Assembly: GCA_031286555.1 (NCBI GenBank) | Contig: JAITUD010000262.1 | Span: 1-8,087 of the forward strand | Reading direction: 5' to 3' | Length of the DNA stretch: 8,087 nt | Origin: Microbacterium sp. | GTDB taxonomy: Bacteria > Actinomycetota > Actinomycetes > Actinomycetales > Microbacteriaceae | Shown here: piece by piece, positions 1 to 6,527 of the stretch | How the letters are laid out: the number at the start of each line of letters is the position of its first letter | Position numbering within the stretch: position 1 is the stretch's first letter | The notes under the pieces: model-generated | The model's database searches: none | The model's input: only the letters and a program-made list of their open reading frames with translations | What the model was told of the DNA's origin: nothing | Translations under genes and position numbers: made by a program

Positions 1-1
1 G

Positions 2-445
2 CGGGAGCTTCGGCTGGAGGGCAACTTCAGCGACGTCTTCGAGGTGTCGGTGCCGGACGGGTACGAGCGCGACGCGCTCTACCTGCTCACGCCGGATCTC
101 ATGGTGATCCTGCTCGACGAGGCGGCCGATCTCGACATGGAGATCGTCGACGGCACCCTGCACGTGTACCTGCAGCCCGACGACCTCGCGGATCCCGCGG
201 CGCTGGAGAGATTCCTCACCGTCATCTCCGCGCTGCACGAGCGATTCGGACGCCGCACGCTGCTGTACCGCGACGAGAACGCGCCCGTGCTCGGACCTCT
301 GACGCCGCGCCGCTCCGGGGACACGCTCTCCGCCGCGGCGCGCGCGATGCCGACGCGCGCCCGGATCCTCCCGGTGCTGCTCGGCATCCTCGTGCCGTTC
401 GTGCCCCTCGCCATCGGCATCGGCTGGATGGCGGTCTCCGGCTGA
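2..445 (+). CDS. 3' end of an unrecognised protein with a C-terminal membrane helix (partial)
   Basis: The reading frame is open from base 2 to the TGA at 443-445, giving 147 residues; the true start lies before the window. An internal GTG at 44 could be read as a start, but the residues before it (RELRLEGNFSDVFE) run smoothly into what follows, so it is probably internal. The visible part has a soluble alpha/beta-looking region with the motifs LEGNF, VPDGYERDAL and LLTPDLM, then a basic, Ala-rich linker. It ends in a hydrophobic segment at about residues 122-145 of the fragment that is probably a membrane helix, leaving almost no C-terminal tail. I recall similar LEG(D/N)F...GYE..AL..(F/L)TPD motifs in uncharacterised bacterial membrane proteins, but I cannot name the family with confidence. 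Function is unknown. The gene converges on the ABC exporter across a long hairpin. Confidence 0.75.
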   Translation, partial: RELRLEGNFSDVFEVSVPDGYERDALYLLTPDLMVILLDEAADLDMEIVDGTLHVYLQPDDLADPAALERFLTVISALHERFGRRTLLYRDENAPVLGPLTPRRSGDTLSAAARAMPTRARILPVLLGILVPFVPLAIGIGWMAVSG

Positions 446-465
446 CGGCAGTCCTCATCCGGATG

Positions 466-510
466 CGCCGACGCCCCCTCGCGATCATGGATCGCAAGGG
501 GGCGTCGGCG
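466..510. terminator. Long hairpin between convergent genes, probable bidirectional terminator
   Basis: Two 21-base arms (466-486 and 490-510) are inverted repeats with a single C/A mismatch, around a 3-base loop (ATG, 487-489). The arms begin CGCCGACGCCCCCT and end GGGGGCGTCGGCG. The hairpin lies between the stop at 445 and the stop of the opposing gene at 519, the expected place for a shared terminator. Neither side has a run of T, so this is not a textbook intrinsic terminator. U-poor hairpins of this kind are common after genes in high-GC actinobacteria. A separate 10-base palindrome, CATCCGGATG, lies just before it at 456-465. Confidence 0.7.
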
Positions 511-518
511 TATGCGGT

Positions 519-2396
519 TCAGACCAGCAGCTGGTGCCGAGCGAGGTCCCGATAAAGGGGAGTGGACTCGATCAGCTCGTCGTGCGTGCCCTGCCCGACC
601 ACGGAGCCGTCCTGCAGCACGACGATCAGGTCGCTGTCGACGACGGTGGACAGACGGTGCGCGATCACGACCAGCGTGCGGTCTGCGGAGACCGCGTCGA
701 TCGCCTCGCGCATGCGCTGCTCGTTGACGCCGTCCAGGGACGAGGTCGACTCGTCGAGCAGCAGGATCGGTGCCTCGGTCAGCAGCGCCCGTGCGATCGC
801 GAGACGCTGGCGCTCGCCGCCGGAGAGCATCACGCCGTCCTCGCCGACCGGGGTCGCAAGGCCCAGCGGTCCGCGCTCCAGCACGTCGCCGAGGTTCACC
901 GCGCGCAGCACGCGCTCGCAGTCGGCGTCGGTGGCATCCGGGACGGCCAGGCGCAGGTTGTCGGCGAGCGTTCCGGCGAGAGTCGGCGCATCCTGCTCGA
1001 CATAGCCGAACTGTGCGCGCAGCTGTTCGCGCGGGTAGGTGCGCAGGTCGTGCCCGGCGAGCCGGATAGAGCCGCCGGTCGGGTCGTAGAAGCGCTCGAT
1101 CAGCGAGAGGATCGTGCTCTTGCCGGCGCCGGAGGGGCCGACCAGCGCGACACGGGCGCCGCGCGGCACGGCGAAGGACACTCCGCGCAGCACCTCGCGA
1201 ACGGGCTGCGTCGCGGCGTCCGTATCGGCGGCCAGGTGCGCGTCGGCGAGCAGGTCGTTGGCGGCCTTCGCGGCCGCTTCGCGAGCCGCGACCACGTTCT
1301 CGGGGTACTGGAATCGCACGTCGCGGAACTCGATCGCGGCGGAGCCGGCGACCGGTGCGGCCGTGGCCGCGGCATCCGGCTCGTCGGCGTCGGTCTCGGC
1401 CGGCAGGTCGAGGATCTCCTGGATGCGGCCCAGTGCGCCGAGCGCCTGGTTCACCGAGGTGATCGCGCCGAACGCCTGACCCAGAGGCATGATCAGCATG
1501 AACAGGAACATGATGAACGTCACCAGCGACGCGATCGTGATCGCCCCGGATGCCACACGGAAGCCGCCGACTCCCAGCACGACGAGCAGCGAGAGCTGCA
1601 GGGCGATGCCGGCGATCGGCACCACGAGCGAGGAGATCTTCGCGATCCGCACGCCGATGCCGTACGCCTCGCTCGCCAGTCCCGTGACGGCCTCGTTCTC
1701 GCGCTCGGTGGCGCCCGAGGCGCGGACCGTGCGGATCGATGAGACCGCGCGCTCGACACCGGATGCCAGTTCGCCGACCTTCTGCTGCTGCGCGGTCGAC
1801 GCCGTGCGGATGCGGCCGCTGAGCAGCACCACCACCACGACGGACGCCCCGATCACCAGCACGATCAGCAGGAGCAGGATCGGGTCGATCACCAGCATCG
1901 CGATGAGAGCGCCGACGAACAGCAGGGCGCTGCCCACGGCATCCGCGAGTCCCTGGGTGAGCACGGCGTAGAGCAGCGTCGTGTCGGTGCCCACGCGCGA
2001 GACGAGGTCGCCGGTGCGGCGCGCGTCGAACTCGCTGACGGGCAGATGCAGGATTCGCGCGATCAGCCGGCGCCGGCTGGAGAGCACCACGGCCGTGCCG
2101 GTGCGCTGCAGCAGGTAGTGCTGATAGCCCGAGATCACGGACGACACGATCACGAACGCGATCAGCGCCCAGATCAGCATGCCGAGCGGCAGGCTCTCCT
2201 GGACGCGCTGGATCACCTGGCCGACGAGCAGCGGCTGCACGAGCGAGGCCGCCGCGCCGACGATGCTGAGGATCGTGACGACCACCAGCACCTTCTTGTG
2301 TTCGAACAGGAAAGGGAGGAGCTGGCGGAACGAGGCGCGCGGACCGTCCTGCTGCGCGCCGCGTCCGCGTCGGCGTGCTGTCGCCGTGCGAGACAT
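519..2396 (-). CDS. ABC exporter half-transporter, fused membrane and ATPase domains (multidrug/lipid type)
   Basis: The 625-residue protein has the full layout of a homodimeric type IV ABC exporter (MsbA/BmrA/LmrA-like): a six-helix membrane domain at about residues 28-310 and an ATPase domain at about 355-620. Visible motifs are Walker A GPSGAGKST (420-428), Q-loop Gln468, signature LSGGE (524-528), Walker B ILLLDE (544-549) and switch His580, so all ATPase residues look intact. The start is the ATG at 2396, chosen because AAGAAGG (2404-2410) sits 7 bases before it and the basic N-terminus leads into the first helix. The frame stays open upstream to 3458, but that part is antisense to the next gene. 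Between the A-loop region (FQYPE, 362-366) and VLRGVSF (402-408) there is an Ala-rich insert of about 35 residues not usual in this family. Substrate is unknown; drugs, lipids or peptides are all possible. Confidence 0.93.
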   Translation of the reverse strand: MSRTATARRRGRGAQQDGPRASFRQLLPFLFEHKKVLVVVTILSIVGAAASLVQPLLVGQVIQRVQESLPLGMLIWALIAFVIVSSVISGYQHYLLQRTGTAVVLSSRRRLIARILHLPVSEFDARRTGDLVSRVGTDTTLLYAVLTQGLADAVGSALLFVGALIAMLVIDPILLLLIVLVIGASVVVVVLLSGRIRTASTAQQQKVGELASGVERAVSSIRTVRASGATERENEAVTGLASEAYGIGVRIAKISSLVVPIAGIALQLSLLVVLGVGGFRVASGAITIASLVTFIMFLFMLIMPLGQAFGAITSVNQALGALGRIQEILDLPAETDADEPDAAATAAPVAGSAAIEFRDVRFQYPENVVAAREAAAKAANDLLADAHLAADTDAATQPVREVLRGVSFAVPRGARVALVGPSGAGKSTILSLIERFYDPTGGSIRLAGHDLRTYPREQLRAQFGYVEQDAPTLAGTLADNLRLAVPDATDADCERVLRAVNLGDVLERGPLGLATPVGEDGVMLSGGERQRLAIARALLTEAPILLLDESTSSLDGVNEQRMREAIDAVSADRTLVVIAHRLSTVVDSDLIVVLQDGSVVGQGTHDELIESTPLYRDLARHQLLV

Positions 2397-2403
2397 GGAG
2401 AGA

Positions 2404-2410
2404 CCTTCTT
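2404..2410 (-). promoter_or_regulatory. Ribosome binding site of the ABC exporter
   Basis: Read on the minus strand this is AAGAAGG, 7 bases before the ATG at 2396. It fixes that ATG as the start against the much longer open frame upstream. Confidence 0.65.
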
Positions 2411-2504
2411 CGATGGGGGCTGAACCATTGTGCTCCGGTCTGCTTATGGGCCGCCTGTTCGTTTCATCTGCCGGATGTCGGCGCAATCCACTACCGTGAG
2501 GCGG
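2411..2504. promoter_or_regulatory. Divergent promoter region between exporter and ABC-2 operon
   Basis: These bases separate the minus-strand exporter from the plus-strand ATPase gene and should hold promoters for both. On the plus strand, TACCGT (2492-2497) fits the TANNNT form of an actinobacterial -10 box and lies 7 bases before the GTG at 2505. This would suit transcription starting at the start codon (leaderless), but no convincing -35 box is seen at the matching distance. On the minus strand a weak -10-like CATAAG lies near 2443-2448, also without a good partner. I found no strong inverted repeat for an operator. Confidence 0.4.
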
Positions 2505-3446
2505 GTGCCCGCACCTGTCATCGCCGCCAAGGACCTCGTCAAGGCCTACCGTTCCAAGGGGAAGCCCGACTTCCTCGCCGTCGACGGGTTGAGCTTCGAG
2601 GTCGCTCCGGGCGAGTCGTTCGGGCTGCTCGGCCCGAACGGCGCGGGCAAGTCCACGACGATGAAGATGGTCGGCGCGGTGTCGGCCCGCACGGCCGGCG
2701 AGCTCAGCATCCTGGGCCTGGATCCCGACAGATACGGACCCGAGATCCGCTCGCGCCTGGGCGTCGTGCCGCAGCAGGACACGCTCGACGGCGAGCTGAA
2801 CGTGCGCGAGAACCTGTACATCTACGGCCGCTACTTCGGGCTGCCCGCGAAGGTCTGCAAAGAGAAGGCGGCCGAGCTGCTGGAGTTCGCGCAGCTCGAG
2901 GACAAGGCGTCGTCGAAGGTCGAGCAGCTCTCCGGTGGCATGAAGCGCCGGCTCACGATCGCGCGCGGGCTGATCAACGATCCCCGCATCCTGCTGCTGG
3001 ACGAGCCGACGACCGGCCTCGATCCGCAGGCGCGGCACGTGCTCTGGGACCGGCTGTTCCGGCTCAAGGAGCAGGGCACCACGCTGGTGCTGACCACGCA
3101 CTACATGGACGAGGCCGAGCAGCTCTGCGACCGGCTCGTCGTGGTCGACAAGGGCCGCATCATGGCCGAGGGCACGCCGGCGTCGCTGATCCGGGAGCAC
3201 TCCAGCAGGGAGGTCCTCGAGGTGCGCTTCGGCTCGGCGCACAACAAGGAGGCGGCGAAGCGGATGCACGGCATCGGCGACCGCGTCGAAGAGCTGCCGG
3301 ATCGTGTGCTGGTCTACGCGCAGGACGGCGAGGCCGCGCTCGAGCAGGTCAGCGCCCGCGACCTGCATCCGATCACCTCGCTGGTGCGCCGCTCGAGCCT
3401 GGAGGACGTGTTCCTGCGGCTGACCGGAAGGTCGCTGATCGAATGA
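2505..3446 (+). CDS. ABC-2 exporter ATP-binding protein (NodI/DrrA type)
   Basis: This 313-residue ATPase powers the two permeases that follow. It has Walker A GPNGAGKST (43-51), Q-loop Gln90 in VVPQ, signature LSGGM (142-146), Walker B ILLLDE (162-167) and the switch His199 in TTH. GVVPQQDTLD, RENL.(I/V)YGRYFG, LLEFAQLEDKA, SGGMKRRL, GLINDP and DEPTTGLDPQARH are hallmarks of the NodI/DrrA/CcmA branch of ATPases that serve ABC-2 permeases. A C-terminal extension of about 90 residues after AEGTP is also normal there. The start is uncertain: homology begins at the GTG at 2505 (APVIAAKDLVKAY). An in-frame ATG at 2475 adds 10 residues and a GTG at 2496 adds 3, and neither has a clear ribosome site. 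I prefer 2505 because TACCGT fits a leaderless start. The stop overlaps the next start (ATGA, 3443-3446). Substrate is unknown. Confidence 0.92.
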   Translation: MPAPVIAAKDLVKAYRSKGKPDFLAVDGLSFEVAPGESFGLLGPNGAGKSTTMKMVGAVSARTAGELSILGLDPDRYGPEIRSRLGVVPQQDTLDGELNVRENLYIYGRYFGLPAKVCKEKAAELLEFAQLEDKASSKVEQLSGGMKRRLTIARGLINDPRILLLDEPTTGLDPQARHVLWDRLFRLKEQGTTLVLTTHYMDEAEQLCDRLVVVDKGRIMAEGTPASLIREHSSREVLEVRFGSAHNKEAAKRMHGIGDRVEELPDRVLVYAQDGEAALEQVSARDLHPITSLVRRSSLEDVFLRLTGRSLIE

Positions 3447-4300
3447 GCACGGATGCACGGACGGAGCTCTCGCTCGACGATCTGCGCGCCGAGGCGATGG
3501 CCGCAGGCAGGCGGCCGCGCAGGCGCGGCTCGCTGTACGTCGCCGAGCACATCATCCGGGCGATGCGCGCCTATGGCTGGACTCTGGTGGTCGGTGCCGT
3601 CGGCCAGCCGGTGCTGTACCTGGTGGGTCTGGCGCTGGGCCTGGCCGCACTGATCCAGGCGCCGATCCAGGACGGCGGGCAGCAGGTCGGCTACGTCGTC
3701 TTCGTTGCGCCGGCGCTGCTGATGACCGCGGGCATCACCGTGGCATCCGAGGAGTTCAGCTATCCGGTGATGGGCGGTTTCAAGTGGCGCCGCTTCTATT
3801 ACGGATTCAGCGCCTCGCCGCTGTCGTCCGGGCAGATCGTCAACGGCCAGGTGATCGGTGTCAGCGCTCGCGTGGTGCTGACCGTGACGCTCTACTACCT
3901 GTTCCTGCTGCTGTTCCCTGCGGTCGAGACACCGGCGACCGGGTGGATCATGATCCTGGTCGGCATCCTCGCCGCGCTCGCCTTCGGCACTCCGATGCTC
4001 GCCTATGCGGCATCCCTCGAGGAGGACACCGGGCAGTTCGCGCTGGTGCAGCGCTTCGTGTTCATGCCGATGTTCCTGTTCTCGGGCACGTTCTATCCGC
4101 TGGACACCCTGCCGGTGTGGCTGCAGTGGATCGGCTGGATCTCACCGCTCTGGCACGCCACCGAGCTAGGCCGAGACCTGTCGTACCCGCGCGAGACGAG
4201 TGGGCTGATGGTCGCCGTGCACGTCGTGGTGCTGCTCGCATTCGCGGTGGGCGGCTACCTCGCCGCCCGGCGCATCTTCGCGAGGAGGCTGGCCGCATGA
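3443..4300 (+). CDS. ABC-2 type permease, first subunit (NodJ/DrrB type)
   Basis: This 285-residue integral membrane protein should form half of the channel driven by the ATPase upstream. After a cytoplasmic basic N-terminus (about 1-40) there are six likely helices near residues 46-70, 84-103, 140-160, 167-190, 203-220 and 256-275, the usual ABC-2 plan. MPMFLFSGTFYPLDTLPVWLQ (start at residue 208) and SPLWHATEL match the conserved C-terminal region of NodJ/DrrB-like permeases, where a re-entrant FSG..(F/Y)P(L/I)..LP loop precedes the last helix. The ATG overlaps the stop of the ATPase by 4 bases, and GGAAGG at 3426-3431 is a weak ribosome site 11 bases upstream, so translational coupling is likely. 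It ends RRIFARRLAA. It is clearly related to the next gene but diverged, pointing to a heterodimer. Confidence 0.92.
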   Translation: MSTDARTELSLDDLRAEAMAAGRRPRRRGSLYVAEHIIRAMRAYGWTLVVGAVGQPVLYLVGLALGLAALIQAPIQDGGQQVGYVVFVAPALLMTAGITVASEEFSYPVMGGFKWRRFYYGFSASPLSSGQIVNGQVIGVSARVVLTVTLYYLFLLLFPAVETPATGWIMILVGILAALAFGTPMLAYAASLEEDTGQFALVQRFVFMPMFLFSGTFYPLDTLPVWLQWIGWISPLWHATELGRDLSYPRETSGLMVAVHVVVLLAFAVGGYLAARRIFARRLAA

Positions 4301-5124
4301 CGACGACGGAGATGACGGATGCTCCGCGCGTACGTGCCGGGGGAGTGCGGGCGCTCTGGGCGGGCAACCCCTGGTCGGTGGTGCTGCGCGGCCTGATCGC
4401 GGCGCGGTCGTCGAGCTTCGTGGTCATCCTGTCCGGCTTCTTCGAGCCGGTGCTGTACCTCGCCTCGATGGGCATCGGCCTGGGTGCGCTGATCGGCGAC
4501 GTGCAGACCGAGTCCGGGGCATCCGTGCCCTATGCGGCGTTCATCGCGCCCGCCCTGCTGGCCGTGTCGGCGATGAACGGCGCGATCTACGACTCCACCT
4601 GGAACGTCTTCTTCAAGCTGAACTACGGCAAGCTCTACGAGGGGATGCTGGCGACCTCGCTCGGCCCGCTCGACGTGGCGCTCGGCGAGATCATCTACGC
4701 GCTGCTGCGCGGACTGGTCTACGCGAGCGGGTTCATGATCATCATGCAGATCTGGGGCCTGAACCTGTCGTGGACGGCGATCCTCGCCCTGCCGGCGGTG
4801 GCGCTGATCGCTTTCGGTTTCGCGAGCTTCGGCATGGCGGTGACCAGCTACATGAAGGCGTTCCAGCACATGGACTGGATCCAGTTCGTGCTGATGCCGA
4901 TGTTCCTGTTCTCGGCGACGTTCTACCCGATCACGGTCTACCCCGAGTGGGTGCAGCGGGTCGTGCAGGCGCTGCCGCTCTGGCACGGCGTCGAGCTGAT
5001 CCGCGGGCTGACCACGGGGGCGCTCTACCCCGGGATGCTGTGGCACGTGCTCTACTACGTGGTGATGATCGCGATCGGGCTGGTGTTCACGACCAAGCGG
5101 CTGCGCGCGCTGTTCCTCGGCTGA
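4297..5124 (+). CDS. ABC-2 type permease, second subunit (NodJ/DrrB type)
   Basis: This 275-residue membrane protein is the partner of the preceding permease. Six helices are likely near residues 40-66, 80-98, 131-152, 160-184, 196-212 and 249-265. It shares with its neighbour EPVLYL./QPVLYL in the first helix, the FIAPALL/FVAPALL stretch, LMPMFLFSATFYPITVYPEW and LPLWHGVELIRGL. This shows an old duplication within the operon. The ATG overlaps the previous stop by 4 bases (4297-4300), and GAGGAGG at 4282-4288 gives a strong ribosome site at 8 bases. The two permeases and one ATPase probably form a complex of two ATPases and one of each permease. NodIJ exports lipo-oligosaccharide and DrrAB exports an anthracycline; neither substrate should be assumed here. 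The gene ends 3 bases before the stop of the opposing regulator gene. Confidence 0.92.
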   Translation: MTTTEMTDAPRVRAGGVRALWAGNPWSVVLRGLIAARSSSFVVILSGFFEPVLYLASMGIGLGALIGDVQTESGASVPYAAFIAPALLAVSAMNGAIYDSTWNVFFKLNYGKLYEGMLATSLGPLDVALGEIIYALLRGLVYASGFMIIMQIWGLNLSWTAILALPAVALIAFGFASFGMAVTSYMKAFQHMDWIQFVLMPMFLFSATFYPITVYPEWVQRVVQALPLWHGVELIRGLTTGALYPGMLWHVLYYVVMIAIGLVFTTKRLRALFLG

Positions 5125-5127
5125 GGG

Positions 5128-5508
5128 TCATCGTTCCGAGGCGGGCTCCGCGTGCCCGGCGGCACGCAGCACGTTGATCACGTCCTCGAGGTCGGTGCCG
5201 GTCGCCGCGGTCTCCTCCGCGAGCTCGCGGATGCGGCGGATCACCGAGGTCGGCAGCATGCCGGCCGTCTCCGCCACGCGGGTGCCGGCCGCCGTGCGTG
5301 TGACGACGAGGCCGTCCTGCTCCAGCATCCGGTAGGCCTTGGCGGCCGTGCCCTGAGCGACGCCCAGATCGGCCGCGGTCTGCCGGACCGTCGGAAGCCG
5401 TTCATCCGCTCCCAGCTGGCCCGAGACGATGAGGGCGCGCAGTTGGCGGTAGATGTCGACGGCGGAGCCGCCGTCCTCGGATGCGGCGATGAGCGGGCTC
5501 GCGGTCAT
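5128..5508 (-). CDS. GntR-family transcription regulator, short YtrA type
   Basis: The 126-residue protein has an N-terminal winged helix-turn-helix at about residues 17-80. IYRQLRALIVSGQL, ERLPTVRQTAADLGVAQGT and KAYRMLEQDGLVVTR are the classic GntR DNA-binding signature, with the wing at GTRV. Only about 45 residues follow, too few for a FadR, HutC or MocR effector domain. This matches the YtrA subfamily, whose short helical tail serves for dimerisation. YtrA-type regulators usually repress genes of their own operon, often membrane transporters induced by envelope stress. The start is the ATG at 5508, with GGAGG (complement of 5516-5520) 7 bases upstream. It overlaps the TGA of the membrane-protein gene by 4 bases (5505-5508), so the two are one transcript. 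The likely operator is the repeat cluster at 6544-6572. Confidence 0.9.
   Translation of the reverse strand: MTASPLIAASEDGGSAVDIYRQLRALIVSGQLGADERLPTVRQTAADLGVAQGTAAKAYRMLEQDGLVVTRTAAGTRVAETAGMLPTSVIRRIRELAEETAATGTDLEDVINVLRAAGHAEPASER
5150..5167. terminator. Short perfect hairpin at the 3' junction of convergent genes (weak candidate)
   Basis: GCGTGCC (5150-5156) and GGCACGC (5161-5167) pair perfectly around a CGGC loop. It lies inside the last codons of the GntR gene and about 25 bases past the stop of the second permease, where a terminator for the permease operon would be needed. There is no T run, and short GC hairpins arise often in such DNA, so this is only a candidate. Confidence 0.25.
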
Positions 5509-6527
5509 CGGACTGCCTCCGCCTCGATCGGCTCGTCGGCCTCCGCCTGTTCGGCGGGGCGAGCGCGCCGGAACCCTTCGCCGGCGGCGACCAGCAGGAT
5601 GACGAGCCCGGCGATCTCGAGGATCGGCGCAAGCCAGCCCGCTGCGACCGCGAGCTCGGCGTAGCGCCAGGTCGCATCGAAGTGGTCGTCACCGCGGTCT
5701 CTGAGGATCGTCAGGGCGGTGCCCGAGCCGGCGCGTGCGATCAGCCACCACGCTCCCGACAGGGTGAGCAGCATCGCCGCCGTAGCGATGCGCGTGACAC
5801 CGGCGGCCGTCGCACGGCGTGCGACGCGTTCAGCGGCGACGGTCTCCGGCCGGGAGAACGGGCGCGCCGCATTGCGGTCGAGCGCGCCCCAGGCCAGAGC
5901 GCCGAGGGCCGCGGCGCAGACGAGGACGGGAAGGCCGTACGCCCAGCCGTAGAACAGCACGCGGATCGGCGGGATCGACGGCTCGTTGGCGATCGGGATC
6001 TCCAACCAGACGTACAGTCCCTGGCTGTTCGGAGACGACGCGAAACCGGCGGTCACGGTAGTGACGACGAGGGCGAGCACGACGAGGCCCGCGGAGATGA
6101 TGGCCATGCGGGTGCTGAAGCTCGTCCAGGTCCGGCGTCCGGTGGTGACCATCGGCTGTTCCGGGCGCTCGCTGCCCACGGCGGTGATCATCCAGAGGAC
6201 GATGGCGATTCCGATGGCGGCCACAGCCAGCGGGGCGGCGAATCGCCACCAGTGGATGAGCTCCGTGTCGGTCACGATGTAACCGCGCTCGATGAACTCG
6301 GCGATGTAGGCGACGACGGTCACGAGTGCGACGACCGCCAGGGCGCGCCGCTCCGCGGCGTACTTGCTCGGGGCGGCAGCGCCCGCGACGTCGCCCGTCT
6401 GCGGCTTCGGCCGGAACAGGAGGATGCCGACGGCGATCACGATCGCGGCGAGGAGCGCGATGGGCGGGAAGAAGAGGATCCCGGAGAGGAATGTGGCCGG
6501 GTCGAATGCGGCTGCGCTGCTCGGCAT
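5505..6527 (-). CDS. Unrecognised polytopic membrane protein, about 7 helices, cotranscribed with GntR regulator
   Basis: The 340-residue protein is rich in hydrophobic stretches near residues 18-38, 62-81, 96-116, 141-161, 190-213, 246-266 and 294-315, so about seven membrane helices. Between helices 3 and 4 and between 5 and 6 there are Arg-rich loops (GRRTWTSFSTR; AERVARRATAAGVTR), which by the positive-inside rule should face the cytoplasm. The C-terminus after residue 316 is a charged tail ending in acidic residues. No transporter ATPase motif, catalytic motif or named family is apparent to me. The ATG at 6527 has AGGAGG (complement of 6532-6537) 4 bases upstream. The next gene is a YtrA-type regulator overlapping by 4 bases, so expression of this protein is probably what the regulator controls. 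A transporter, sensor or envelope-stress role are all possible; none is shown. Confidence 0.85.
   Translation of the reverse strand: MPSSAAAFDPATFLSGILFFPPIALLAAIVIAVGILLFRPKPQTGDVAGAAAPSKYAAERRALAVVALVTVVAYIAEFIERGYIVTDTELIHWWRFAAPLAVAAIGIAIVLWMITAVGSERPEQPMVTTGRRTWTSFSTRMAIISAGLVVLALVVTTVTAGFASSPNSQGLYVWLEIPIANEPSIPPIRVLFYGWAYGLPVLVCAAALGALAWGALDRNAARPFSRPETVAAERVARRATAAGVTRIATAAMLLTLSGAWWLIARAGSGTALTILRDRGDDHFDATWRYAELAVAAGWLAPILEIAGLVILLVAAGEGFRRARPAEQAEADEPIEAEAVR

Noticed and set aside
534..1742. Long plus-strand open frame (402 residues) antisense to the exporter.
   Set aside because: His/Arg/Asp-rich shadow composition, and the opposite strand carries intact exporter motifs.
2429..2433. 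TTGTG in the exporter/ABC-2 divergent region as a second site for the GntR regulator.
   Set aside because: It is a single half-site without an inverted partner at a matching distance, so chance is more likely.
2375..3442. The first permease frame is open upstream to 2375, suggesting a 641-residue fusion.
   Set aside because: The upstream part is a low-complexity Arg/Ala-rich shadow of the ATPase in another frame; the ATG at 3443 overlaps the ATPase stop and begins a normal permease.
2397..3458. The exporter's minus-strand frame stays open upstream to 3458, suggesting a 979-residue protein.
   Set aside because: The extra part is antisense to the well-conserved ABC-2 ATPase, is His/Arg/Gln-rich with no family features, and a ribosome site marks the ATG at 2396. 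Long antisense frames are expected in high-GC DNA.
4255..5046. Minus-strand open frame antisense to the second permease.
   Set aside because: His/Arg/Gln-rich with no motifs; the plus strand encodes a conserved permease.
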